A stretch of 49,378 nt of DNA from Candidatus Villigracilis proximus (lineage in GTDB: Bacteria > Chloroflexota > Anaerolineae > Anaerolineales > Villigracilaceae): assembly GCA_016715195.1 (NCBI GenBank), contig JADKBB010000027.1, forward strand, positions 1-49,378. Reading direction: 5' to 3'. The notes beneath the pieces were generated by a model. It was given only the letters and a program-made list of their open reading frames with translations. It did no database searches and had not been told where the DNA came from. The translations under genes and the position numbers were made by a program. Shown in pieces: positions 8,960 to 17,369 of the stretch; position 1 is the stretch's first letter, and each line of letters begins with the position of its first letter.

Positions 8960-9994
8960 TCATTTTGATTTACGTGATACGCCTTTTTCAAAGACATCAT
9001 GATACGCCTTGTCAAGTTCTTCATCAGACAAGTGAGTATAGCTTTGTGTAACTTGAATATTTTTATGCCGCGCAAGTTCCTGGGTAATTCTTAAGTTTCC
9101 CGTGCCGCACAATGCAGAAGTAACAAAGTAATGACGAAATGAATGCGGAGTGATCTTGCCTGTCATTTCTTTGCCTAAAAATTGATCCACGCGTTCTTTA
9201 ACGATATTGCGGCCTGTGGTGGGCGTCATTGGTTTTACTTTTTTACCGGCGCCTTTATCATGACGGGCAAAGACGGGCAGGGAACTCAATTGTTTTCCAG
9301 AGCTTCCGTCGAGTGTGGCACGCTGTGATAAATATTCCTTGATGACTTGAAGCGCGCGCGAAGTAAAACGAACGACAGCCTGTTTATTCCCTTTACCAAT
9401 GATAACAGCGCGACCTTCATTCCAGTCTACATCGCCGCGCCTGAGATTACAGGCTTCATGAACACGAAAGCCTGTGTCTGCTAAAGTGAGCAAAAAGGCA
9501 CGATCACGGTATGCGCGTAGCTTAGCGTTGGCCGTCTCGTCTTCGCTGTCGGCTAAAACGGTCAGATTTTCAACATCCTGAACCTTGTCTAAAAGTTTTT
9601 CAATCTCATCAATGGGAAACTGTGGAATGCGGACGCCAGGGCGTCGTGAACGTTGTCGCATAAGTACCACCAGACGAGATTGGTTTACATCAATCAGTCT
9701 TTCCGAATCTACATAAAGGAAGAAGCCCTTGATCGCCTGCAAATACAGCTGCTCGGTAGCTGTGGCATAGACATTGAGGTAATCCACAAATTTGGAGAAT
9801 GTTTCTTCCGTAAGGTTTTCAATGGGGGTGATCTCGGGTTTGAGAGATTTTTTTTCCAACACTTCACTGAAAACATGCAAGGCGTTCTTATACGCAAGCA
9901 TTGTGTGCTTACTACGAGAACGCTCTACCATCCGCAAATATGCATTCATTACATCAGAAATGGTCAGGGATTTTTTCTCTGTAGGCTCATACAT
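8960..9994 (-). CDS. Xer-like tyrosine recombinase
   Basis: The product has 344 residues. The N-terminal SAM-like core-binding domain (about 10-115) contains TMLAYKNALHVF. The catalytic domain shows Arg177 (TGFRVHEACNL), Lys201 (GKGNKQ), His284 and Arg287 (HSFRHYF), His310 (LARHKN) and the nucleophile Tyr319 (QSYTHL), so it should be active. It is longer than typical XerC/D (~300). Recombinases of this type resolve chromosome dimers at dif or integrate mobile DNA. No phage, integron cassette or transfer genes surround it, and a dif-like site lies right upstream, so a single-recombinase Xer system is the better guess. The start has no Shine-Dalgarno; TATAAT ends 6 nt before it. Confidence 0.85.
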   Translation of the reverse strand: MYEPTEKKSLTISDVMNAYLRMVERSRSKHTMLAYKNALHVFSEVLEKKSLKPEITPIENLTEETFSKFVDYLNVYATATEQLYLQAIKGFFLYVDSERLIDVNQSRLVVLMRQRSRRPGVRIPQFPIDEIEKLLDKVQDVENLTVLADSEDETANAKLRAYRDRAFLLTLADTGFRVHEACNLRRGDVDWNEGRAVIIGKGNKQAVVRFTSRALQVIKEYLSQRATLDGSSGKQLSSLPVFARHDKGAGKKVKPMTPTTGRNIVKERVDQFLGKEMTGKITPHSFRHYFVTSALCGTGNLRITQELARHKNIQVTQSYTHLSDEELDKAYHDVFEKGVSRKSK

Positions 9995-10000
9995 ACGCTT

Positions 10001-10027
10001 ATTATATAGATTTTAACGAACTGTCAA
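10001..10027 (-). promoter_or_regulatory. Promoter of the recombinase gene (leaderless type)
   Basis: On the minus strand TTGACA (10027-10022) and TATAAT (10006-10001) are 15 bp apart. The -10 box ends 6 nt before the ATG at 9994, so the message would start at or next to the start codon. The dif-like site begins 2 bp upstream of the -35 box. Confidence 0.55.
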
Positions 10028-10028
10028 T

Positions 10029-10056
10029 GTTTGCGATAATAATACTTATCGAAAGC
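10029..10056. other. dif-like Xer recombination site (candidate)
   Basis: Two 11-bp half-sites, GTTTGCGATAA and TTATCGAAAGC, flank a 6-bp centre TAATAC. The arms match as inverted repeats at 9 of 11 positions, with the inner CGATAA/TTATCG perfect. The 11-6-11 layout and inner ATAA/TTAT follow bacterial dif sites, and the site is adjacent to a tyrosine recombinase gene, as in single-recombinase Xer systems. It could instead be an operator for that gene. Confidence 0.45.
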
Positions 10057-10116
10057 ATAAAGGAGGAAATGCGAATTACAGCCTTTGACGACTCCCCCGC
10101 TGCTATTTATTTGACC

Positions 10117-10147
10117 GCAGACAATAGACAACAGACGATAGACCACA
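10117..10147. repeat. GAC-rich short tandem repeat
   Basis: Degenerate units AGACAATAGACAACAGACGATAGAC-like repeat every 7 bases (CAGAC, ATAGAC, ACAGAC, ATAGAC). The 13-mer CAGACGATAGACC (10132-10144) recurs exactly at 13299-13311, inside the glycerol dehydrogenase fusion gene. Confidence 0.55.
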
Positions 10148-10356
10148 CGCATCATTCCAACAGGCCGGTTGCTCTTGTTTCTCATTCAGTATTCTACCTT
10201 CTGCATTTCCTCTACCTCCCCCACCCCACAGGGTAATAAGACGTAGTTCATAGAGATTTAAGAGTTGCAATTCCAGACTATCCATTACTCACCCGATGTT
10301 TCCAGTTGTCAACATGCCCGGAAGTCCAAACCATCGCCACGGATTTCCTCATATAG

Positions 10357-10390
10357 CACGGATTTTTTCTTAAATTCGCGAAAATCCGTG
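10357..10390. repeat. Inverted repeat CACGGATTTT/AAAATCCGTG
   Basis: Ten-bp perfect arms flank a 14-bp spacer. A direct copy of CACGGATTT also lies at 10338-10346, giving three copies in 53 bp. It looks like an interspersed intergenic repeat. Confidence 0.55.
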
Positions 10391-10492
10391 TAACACCGCT
10401 GGCGCCGGGGCAAGTGTCCGGCAAAAACGGGTCTAATAAGATGAGGGCAATTTCAAGATAGCAGCTTGAGTTAATTAAGTGTTCTTACTCGC

Positions 10493-11298
10493 TTACCACA
10501 CACCCGCCGCCCCGGTCACCATCTCCCTTGGATGCAATGTGATCGCGTTTTGTTACAGCTCGCGCGGCACACGCCGCATCCATAACAGGCCGTCGGGTCA
10601 ATGCTCACTTTTTTGTTATTCGATGAATATCGTATCGCCCCGTATTGACATTGCCTCATACACAGCCGGCAGCCATTGCATGCATCCATCGAGACGGCCG
10701 CCACCCATTCCGCGCGAAACATCACTGGGTAATCCTTGCGCGCATGTGTAATGCGATACGCCATGCAATCCTGATCGCAATTGCACAACCCGCCAATGAA
10801 CGGCGTCTTGAACGTCCATACCGAATGGACAAGTCCCTCTTTATCCAGCTTGCGGATCGAATCCAAAGCCTCGTCTTTTGAAAGAGTCTCCAGGCTGAAG
10901 GAATCATCCAGCGAGTCCATCAATTGTTTATCCATGGTCAGGCCGTAGCAATAGCGGGCATTCATATTGCCCGTGGTCACCCGCCGACAGACACAGGGCA
11001 GGCGCACCGCTCCCTCCACCATGTCAAAGATCTTTTCCACATCTTCCATCGGCACAACCTGACCATAATGATCCTGCTTCTGCGCATGAGTCAGCACAGG
11101 CTTTGCAAGTTTCATCAACGGCGTCTTGCGGATCTTGTCCAGCTGCTTGATGCTTTTCGGCACACGTTTATCGAATCCATTCAGGAATTCTGCCGCGTAT
11201 TCGCGCCTCTTATTTTGATCGAGCAAATCCTTTGAATAGTTTTCCATGGTCAGATACCACTTCTCCCCCTCTCCATGCTGCGTACAAAATTCACACAT
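10493..11298 (-). CDS. 4Fe-4S ferredoxin-type protein of the glycerol-like cluster (C-terminal frameshift)
   Basis: The product has about 268 residues when one base is restored. It starts MCEFCTQHGEGEKWYL (AGGAGG 6-7 nt upstream) and carries Cys clusters LPCVCRRVT, RYCYG and GGLCNCDQDC, then two ferredoxin motifs, CNGCRLCMRQC and CYGCGVCRASC, for two [4Fe-4S] clusters. As read, the frame ends abruptly at 10516 after SCNKTRSHCIQGRW. Restoring one base in the A-run near 10550 gives the expected CNK-AITLHPREMV-TGAAGVW ending at 10493. It probably accepts electrons from the upstream dehydrogenase fusion and passes them towards the respiratory chain, like a GlpC substitute. It has its own candidate promoter. 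Confidence 0.75.
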
Positions 11299-11322
11299 GC
11301 TTAGCCTCCTGTTTTTTTATTC

Positions 11323-11350
11323 AGTATAGCTTTTACACGTGTAACTCCAA
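11323..11350 (-). promoter_or_regulatory. Promoter with a 12-bp palindrome filling the spacer
   Basis: On the minus strand TTGGAG (11350-11345) and TATACT (11328-11323) are 16 bp apart. The perfect palindrome TTACACGTGTAA (11333-11344) sits inside that spacer, an ideal place for a repressor. It precedes the ferredoxin gene, whose Shine-Dalgarno AGGAGG lies before 11298. Confidence 0.45.
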
Positions 11351-11376
11351 GTGACATTACTCCCTATTTTATTCCA

Positions 11377-11406
11377 TGGAGTCCATCAACTTGCTAATGG
11401 ACTCCA
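11377..11406. other. Intercistronic hairpin
   Basis: TGGAGTCCAT and ATGGACTCCA are perfect 10-bp arms with a 10-nt loop, placed 7 bp downstream of the dehydrogenase fusion stop. No T-run follows, so it is more likely an mRNA-stabilising or processing hairpin than a strong terminator. Confidence 0.5.
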
Positions 11407-11413
11407 AAACGAA

Positions 11414-13890
11414 TTACTTCAGGTATCTCGCAATAGACTTACCCGCCTTCATTCCCTCAATTGCACAGCGGTCAGCAGTCTCCACACCACGCAATAGATT
11501 CCCGGCCACGAATACACCATTCACAGAAGAGCGAAACTCAGCATCTATCTTCGGTCCGCGCGTCAGCGGATTGATGGTCAGGCCGCCGAGGCGGGCCATC
11601 TCATTTTCGGGGATCCAGTTTCCGGTAAGAATGATCGTGTCACATTCCACAGTAAAACTTCAGGCGTAGAAAATCCGCTTCGGGTGAGTTCGATTCCTTC
11701 CACGCGTTTTTTTCCAAAAATATTTGTCACGCGCACGTTTGTCATGATCGGCGTGCGAGTCAAAATATCTGCCACGGCCCACTTCATTGCTATATATGGG
11801 AATTCAATTTGGTGTTTTGATTCTTCCGTGGTCATCATGACGCATTTTACATTTGCGTGTTGCAGCGTCATCAAGGCCGAAAGACTCACCAACTCCGCGC
11901 CGACAATGACCGCGCGTTTGCCGACCGGCAGATGCTCCTGATAAACATAGCGTTGCAGCGAGCCAGTTGTAAACACACCCAGCGGACGTGTGCCCGGAAT
12001 CATCCGCGCCGCCCGCGGACGTTCACGCACGCCCGTTGCAAGCAACACAGCCTGCGCTTCAATTTTCCCCAATCCGTTCGGCGAAGTGAAAAGAACTTCA
12101 GAAACAACTTCGGAAGTCTTTCTTAAGTCACTTCCACCATCAGACCCCAAAAAAGACTTCTGAAGTTTAGAGTCAGAATAAGAGTCAGCATCACCCCATC
12201 CCGTAATCGTCGTAGACGTGCGCACCTCAACATCATACTTCTCAGCAAGCTCGCGATAATATCGCGCATATCGCGGGCCGGAATACATGCGCCACAGATC
12301 CTCGCGCCCAAACCCAGTATGATGACACATGCGTGGCATCCCACCCGCTTCGGGTTTACGATCAACAACCAGAATATTTTTAACGCCCTGCTTCTTCAAC
12401 TCGATCGCCGCCGAAAGTCCCGCCGGCCCCGCACCAACAATCAATGCATCAACACTATGGAGTGCAGGAGCTCGCTCCTGCACTTTCTGCACTTGCATCT
12501 GCGTCTCACCACTCAAACTCTTCACCAACGCCGCCTGACAATTAAATCCCTGACATCGCCCCTGCGACGCACGCGTCCGTCTTCGCAACCCATCCAAAGT
12601 CGTCGCTGGAATCGTCGCGCTCATCGCATCGGACAACTCACCGCGTGAGACTCGCTCGCAGTGACAAACCATCTCAGCATACTGCGGATTCTTCGCGATC
12701 ATCTCTGCATCCTGATGCGGACGCACATCCGCCTGCCCGATGGTCGGCATGTTTACAGATTTAAAATCATCCTTCAATTGCAAACGCAAACCCGCACCCT
12801 GCAACAACTCCACCGCATACTCGGCAATTCCCATCGCCGCCGAGATCCCCGTGGACCGAATACCCCCAACACATAGATATTTTTGTTCCACATGCATCTC
12901 GATCTGATAATCACTGTGTTCCGTTGCTGCGCGCAGGCCCGAATACGTGGCGGTCACTTCTTCATCCAACAACTGCGGCAAAATCTCACGTCCCTTACCG
13001 ATCAACATCTCCAATCCATCGGCCGTGGTTTCTGTGGCTGTTTTATCAGGCAGATCTTCCGCGGTCGGCCCGAGCAAAATATTTCCATACACCGTCGGGC
13101 TGATCAACACTCCCTTTGTCTTGGACGTCGGCACCGGAAGCAGCACATGATTCACTAAAGTCCGCGCCAATTTATCGTAGATGATTAACTGCCCGCGTCG
13201 CGGCGTGACCGTGAAACTGGTGTGGCCAAAATGGGCATTGATCTCATCTGAAAACAATCCCGCCGCATTGACGATATACCGTGCATGAATGACACTTTCA
13301 GACGATAGACCGTTGACGATGGACCATGGTCCGCCGTCTGCTGTCTGTCGTTGAATTTTATTTACCTGAAAATTTAAAAACAACTCAACCCCATTCAATA
13401 CAGCCTGAGTTGCAAATGCCAGCGGAACAGTGAATGTGCATAATATCCCCTCGCCCGGCACAAGTAATCCGCCCAGCGCACCCTGATTAATATGCGGCTC
13501 ACGCTTGTAGATCTCATCAGATGAAATGATCTTTACATCCATCACGCCGTTTTCGTGCGCTTTCTTTTCCAGTGCAGGCAAAGAATCCAACTGCTCCTGA
13601 TTCCATGCGATTAAGATCGCCCCCAGCCTTTCGTGCGGAATATTCGCCTCAGGCATGAATGTATCCATCAACGCATAACTGCGCCGCATGAGAGTCGCTT
13701 CCAGCGTGCCGGGTTTCGCATCAAAGCCGGTGTGCCAGATCGCCGTGCTCGCCTTCGAAGTTCCCATCCCCACATCCGGCGCGGACTCGACCAACGCAAC
13801 CTTGAGTTGATAACGCGAAAGTTCACGCGCAATCGCCGCCCCCACCACCCCCGCCCCGATCACCGCCACATCATAAATAGTATTTGTCAT
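11414..13890 (-). CDS. GlpA-like FAD dehydrogenase fused to an FAD/NAD(P) oxidoreductase (one frameshift near 11657)
   Basis: The restored protein has ~825 residues. Residues 1-~375 are a DAO-type glycerol-3-phosphate dehydrogenase domain (FAD motif VIGAGVVGAAIAREL; GIRSTGISAAMGIAE). Residues ~405-455 are a BFD-like [2Fe-2S] domain (Cys409, Cys411, Cys446, Cys451). From ~482 a second Rossmann domain follows (LIVGAGPAGLSAAIEL), with TGVRERPRAAR and an NAD-binding segment VIVGAELVSLSAL. As read, the frame goes astray after STPEV and stops at 11578. Adding one T to the TTTT run near 11657 leads into VECDTIILTGNWIPENE and the FAD-dimerisation tail ending at 11414. In related clusters these are separate proteins. 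Expected role: oxidise a glycerol-3-phosphate-like substrate and deliver electrons to the ferredoxin. Three repeat-derived insertions lie inside it. Confidence 0.8.
12084..12172. repeat. ACTTCNGAAGT palindrome cluster inside the coding sequence
   Basis: Two palindromes, ACTTCGGAAGT (about 12108-12118) and ACTTCTGAAGT (about 12156-12166), plus partial copies (AACTTCAG, AAGTCACTTCC) crowd this stretch. It encodes a Ser/Asp-rich low-complexity segment at about residues 568-600 of the dehydrogenase fusion that interrupts an otherwise family-like sequence between ITGWGD and FTSPNG. Confidence 0.6.
12461..12484. repeat. REP-like palindrome in the domain linker
   Basis: AGTGCAGGAGC and GCTCCTGCACT are perfect 11-bp arms with a 2-bp centre. 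It is translated as part of the linker between the [2Fe-2S] domain and the second Rossmann domain of the fusion (about residues 465-479). Confidence 0.65.
13299..13353. repeat. GAC-rich repeat with central palindrome inside the coding sequence
   Basis: Units such as GACGATAGACC, GTTGACGATGGACC and their complements (CTGTCTGTCG) surround the palindrome GGACCATGGTCC (13321-13332). It shares CAGACGATAGACC with the intergenic repeat at 10117-10147. It is translated as about residues 181-199 (RQTADGGPWSIVNGLSSES) of the dehydrogenase domain. Confidence 0.6.
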
Positions 13891-13956
13891 TTACCTGCCT
13901 ACCGTTTGTTTACTTGTCCCTTCCCATACAAACCTTTACCAACCCCCAGCCCCAAC

Positions 13957-15420
13957 TCACCCATGAAATCCCTTCACCGCATCCACAGCCCGATTCCACT
14001 GCTCCAGCTTCTTTCCTCTTTCCTCTTTCTTCATCTTCGGCATATAAACTTTTTCAGACTTCCAGTTCTTCGATAACTCTTCAAACGAAGTACCCAAAGC
14101 CGAAACACCCGCCAGATTCGCAATTCCGATCGCAGTCGCTTCCAACGCCGCCGAAACGCGGACTTCGAGATTCAGCAGGTCGGCGATCATCTGCATTAAG
14201 TACGGATTCCCCGAAGGGCCGCCATCTACTTTGAGATGCGGCGGCGTTTGTCCCAGGTCCTGTGACATGGCCGTCACCACTTCGTAAACGCGGCAGGCGA
14301 TTCCATCCAGTGTAGCGCGGACAATATCATCAGCGCTGGTGCTGCGATTTAGCCCAAACATTGCACCACGCACATCGGTCCGCCAGTGTGGGGCGGCAAG
14401 TCCTTGCAAAGCGGGCACCACTACCACGCCTGAGTCTGTAGATTTATTCGCTGCCTCGTTGCTTGAAGCAGAATCAAGGATCAACTTGAAATTATCTCTC
14501 AGCCACTGCACCGCCGAGCCCGTCACAAAGATCCCGCCATCGAAGGCGTAAGCTGTTTGTCCATTAAAATTCCAGCCGACGGTCGTCAGCAGGCCGTTGT
14601 TTGATAGTTTTGGCTTATCACCGATATTCATTAACAGAAAACTGCCTGTCCCAAACGAACATTTCATTTCCCCGGCTTTGAAACAAGCCTGTCCAAATAA
14701 TGCGGCTTGTTGATCTACCAATAATGCATGTAAGGGCAATGGCTTGCCATTACCAAAGTCCACGTCACCGATATACCCAGCGGATGGTTTCACTTCAGGC
14801 AGCATACTGCGTGGTACGTCGAATAATTTCAGTAGTTCATCATCCCACTCAAACTTATTCATATCAAACAAAAGCGTGCGTGAAGCCGTGGATGGATCAG
14901 TGACATGCAACCTGCCTTGTGTCAAAATCCAGATCACCCAGGTTTCTGTGGTTCCAAATAATAATTTGCCTTCATGGGCTTGCTTGCGAAGTTCAGGATA
15001 ATTTTCAAAGACCCACTTAAGTTTTGGCGCAGAGAAATAGCTGTCGAGCAGGAGTCCCGTTTTGAGGCGAAGCAGGTTCGGGTCCACGTGCGAAGCGATG
15101 CTCTTACAGACAGACTCCCCTCTCGTGTCCTGCCAGACGATGGCGGGAGTCACAGGCTGGCCCGTAGACTTATCCCAAACAAGAAAAGTTTCACCCTGAT
15201 TATCAAACCCCACTGCTGAAATATCATACTTATCAAGCAAAGGCGCGCAAGCCTCTTTCACCGTGCGGACAATATCCGCGGGTTCCTGCTCCACCCAACC
15301 TGCCTGTGGAAATCGTGCCGGCAGTTGAGCCGAGTTCTTTTCCATCATCTCACCAAACTCATTAACGATGACCGCCGTCGTTTGCGTTGTACCTTGATCA
15401 ATGCCGAGCAGATATTTCAT
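13957..15420 (-). CDS. FGGY-family carbohydrate kinase, glycerol-kinase-like
   Basis: The product has 487 residues, the usual length for glycerol kinase (~500), which makes glycerol-3-phosphate from glycerol and ATP. Family marks: phosphate-1 motif GIDQGTTQTTAVI (6-18), GWVEQEP, PAIVWQDTR (Trp96), DSYFS (Tyr128), LLFGTTETWVIW, VDQQAALFGQ (catalytic Asp), GTGSFLLMNIG and ALQGLAAPHW. Against E. coli GlpK, the glycerol-binding Arg83-Glu84 pair (NQRET) reads NQGET here, so Arg is replaced by Gly76 while Glu77 is kept. That may shift substrate preference. GAGGAG precedes the start at 15420. It lies between an APC permease and the dehydrogenase fusion, all on the minus strand. Confidence 0.85.
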   Translation of the reverse strand: MKYLLGIDQGTTQTTAVIVNEFGEMMEKNSAQLPARFPQAGWVEQEPADIVRTVKEACAPLLDKYDISAVGFDNQGETFLVWDKSTGQPVTPAIVWQDTRGESVCKSIASHVDPNLLRLKTGLLLDSYFSAPKLKWVFENYPELRKQAHEGKLLFGTTETWVIWILTQGRLHVTDPSTASRTLLFDMNKFEWDDELLKLFDVPRSMLPEVKPSAGYIGDVDFGNGKPLPLHALLVDQQAALFGQACFKAGEMKCSFGTGSFLLMNIGDKPKLSNNGLLTTVGWNFNGQTAYAFDGGIFVTGSAVQWLRDNFKLILDSASSNEAANKSTDSGVVVVPALQGLAAPHWRTDVRGAMFGLNRSTSADDIVRATLDGIACRVYEVVTAMSQDLGQTPPHLKVDGGPSGNPYLMQMIADLLNLEVRVSAALEATAIGIANLAGVSALGTSFEELSKNWKSEKVYMPKMKKEERGKKLEQWNRAVDAVKGFHG

Positions 15421-15442
15421 AAGTAGCTCCTCGATATTTGAA

Positions 15443-15476
15443 TAAGAGCGGTATCCCTTGCGAGATACCGCTCTTA
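15443..15476. other. Intercistronic hairpin between permease and kinase
   Basis: Thirteen-bp perfect arms TAAGAGCGGTATC/GATACCGCTCTTA with an 8-nt loop. The minus-strand sequence after it has only a weak T-run (TATTCAAAT), so it probably lowers rather than stops read-through from the permease gene into the kinase gene. Confidence 0.6.
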
Positions 15477-15497
15477 ATTTTACTTTACAACAGAATA

Positions 15498-17198
15498 TTA
15501 TTGTTCGCCGTATTTCTTTTCGATGTCGGCAATCAACTTCTGGCGTTGAGTGATCTTATCGCCTTCGGGAACACCTTCAAAGCGTAGATCTTCACCGCCA
15601 GTCATAAAGGTGATAACTGCCGCAACAACTGCAACGCCAATGGCGATATAGGAAGTTGTTGCATCAGGGATAAGGAAGTGCATGACATTTTCTTCAGAAA
15701 TCGGGAGAAAACCCAGCAACAAACCAACCACGGCAAAACCAATACCAATAGGAGCCGTTTTCTTTGACCAGAAGCCAAGCAGGGCAACCACCATCACAAC
15801 TGTAAAGTAGAAGACTTTCTCGTTAGGCGGGAAGAAACCGCTGATCGCCAATACAATACCGAAAATGATAGCGAGGACGGCGTTTGGTTTGGAAAGACCG
15901 CCAAGATTAAACGGACCTTTTTCCTTCCACTTGGCGCTGCCTTCAGCAATAAGACCTGCTGCGATCGGCATAACCATGGAAATATAAAGGAACACAGCAC
16001 AGGCAACAGCCAGAATGAGGTAAGCAGGAGCATAGAGCGTGCTTGCAAATGCAAAGATTGCTGAAACCCAAACCGCAGTTCCAGGAGTGCGATACACAGT
16101 GCTGACCTTGGCAAGCGCCTCAGAAGCGGGCAGACCGCCATCGCGGGCAAAGGCATACATCATGCGTGAGGTGGAGGTAAGACCAGCCAGCGCACAAATG
16201 TAATTAACAAGCACCATACCTATAGCAAGGAACAAACTCAAGGCATACGGCATCCTCGAGGCGCTCCACATATAGAAGAACGAACCCCAGCCGAGAGCAG
16301 CGGCTTCCTTTAGATCTGGCATCGTTAGAACATAAGCCGCAACCGCCACGAGACCGAAGACCCATGACCAGAACACAGCGGTCCACATACCCTTGGGCAC
16401 ATTGACCTGAGCATCTTGAGTTTCTTCAGATGTATGAGCAGAGGCATCAAAACCTGTGATGGTGTAACACACATATGAAAGACCAAGCAGGAAGGCAAAT
16501 GCCACATTCTCAGTGCGGAACGGAACCACACCGCCGCCGGCATCACCCGTCACATTTTGGAAAGTCCAAAGGCGGGTAATATCCAGAGGGACAGAGCTGA
16601 AAGCAAACAAAGTGACGATCAAAACAACGGTCAAGCCAAGAATTACATATCCACTTAAATCCGTCAGTTTGGTGGTGATATTAATGAAATAGTGGTTCAA
16701 GATTGCCTGAGAACCCAGAGCGATGACAAGGAAGATCGTTTGTTGGGTAGCGCCCCAGCCGGAAACATCCACACCCAACACGGTTGCAAGCAGCAGGTCT
16801 TTGAAAAACACGGTGTAGAGCAACACATCCACCGAAGAGACCACACAGATCAAACCAATGAGGTTAAACCAGGCCGTGGCCCAGCCCCAGAATTTACCGC
16901 CGAGGTGGGAACTCCAGTGATACAAACCGCCAGCTGTTGGAAATGACGAAGCGATCTGTCCCATGCCGACCGCCACACTCATTGCAAGCACGCCGCCGAC
17001 CAACCAGATCAAAAATGCGCCGCCGGAACCGAGAGCATTGAACGCAGCGGGAAAGGCAGAGATACCACCAGCCAAAATACAAATGATTGAAAATGAAATT
17101 GCGAAGTTTGAGAAACCGCTCATGCGGCGTGAAAGTTCCTGTGCATACCCCAACTTATGTAGAACCTGCTTATCGTGCGCCTGACTTTTATCTGCCAT
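15498..17198 (-). CDS. APC-superfamily amino acid/amine permease
   Basis: The 566-residue product has 12-14 membrane helices. Hallmarks of the APC superfamily (GABA permease/bacterial AAT-like group): LSRRMSGFSNFAISFSIICI with ISAFPAAF in helix 1, GGLYHWSSHLGG, the GFDASAHTSEETQDA motif before NVPKGMWTAVFWSW, and MMYAFARDGGLP. Members import amino acids, GABA, choline-like or other amines by ion symport; the substrate is unknown. AGGAG precedes the start. It is first in the minus-strand series leading to the kinase and dehydrogenase, so its cargo may feed that pathway. This would be unusual, since glycerol normally enters by a facilitator. Paired direct repeats lie upstream. Confidence 0.85.
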   Translation of the reverse strand: MADKSQAHDKQVLHKLGYAQELSRRMSGFSNFAISFSIICILAGGISAFPAAFNALGSGGAFLIWLVGGVLAMSVAVGMGQIASSFPTAGGLYHWSSHLGGKFWGWATAWFNLIGLICVVSSVDVLLYTVFFKDLLLATVLGVDVSGWGATQQTIFLVIALGSQAILNHYFINITTKLTDLSGYVILGLTVVLIVTLFAFSSVPLDITRLWTFQNVTGDAGGGVVPFRTENVAFAFLLGLSYVCYTITGFDASAHTSEETQDAQVNVPKGMWTAVFWSWVFGLVAVAAYVLTMPDLKEAAALGWGSFFYMWSASRMPYALSLFLAIGMVLVNYICALAGLTSTSRMMYAFARDGGLPASEALAKVSTVYRTPGTAVWVSAIFAFASTLYAPAYLILAVACAVFLYISMVMPIAAGLIAEGSAKWKEKGPFNLGGLSKPNAVLAIIFGIVLAISGFFPPNEKVFYFTVVMVVALLGFWSKKTAPIGIGFAVVGLLLGFLPISEENVMHFLIPDATTSYIAIGVAVVAAVITFMTGGEDLRFEGVPEGDKITQRQKLIADIEKKYGEQ

Positions 17199-17369
17199 TT
17201 TCGTAACTCTCCTTAGGACTTGAATTTATTTTGAAATCAAGAAACCCAACGTACGAAAGTGAAGTTTAAATATGTACGATACGCATCCTCCCCTCCCATT
17301 CGGGAGTCATCCTCTGAGTAGTATGTGTTGAAAACACTGACAATGAAAAAAAGGTGCGGTCAGCTTGAA

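Larger units (their letters stand above)
10057..10492. other. Non-coding, repeat-bearing stretch
   Basis: No frame here has a credible start, composition or family match. The stretch carries short GAC-rich tandem repeats (10117-10147) and an inverted repeat of CACGGATTTT (10357-10390). The rest (10150-10340) shows nothing I recognise. Such material between genes fits accumulated interspersed repeats. Confidence 0.5.

Noticed and set aside
8960..10500. Prophage, integron or genomic island marked by the tyrosine recombinase
   Set aside because: No cassette array, attC-like sites, phage or conjugation genes, or tRNA-derived att duplication are visible around it.
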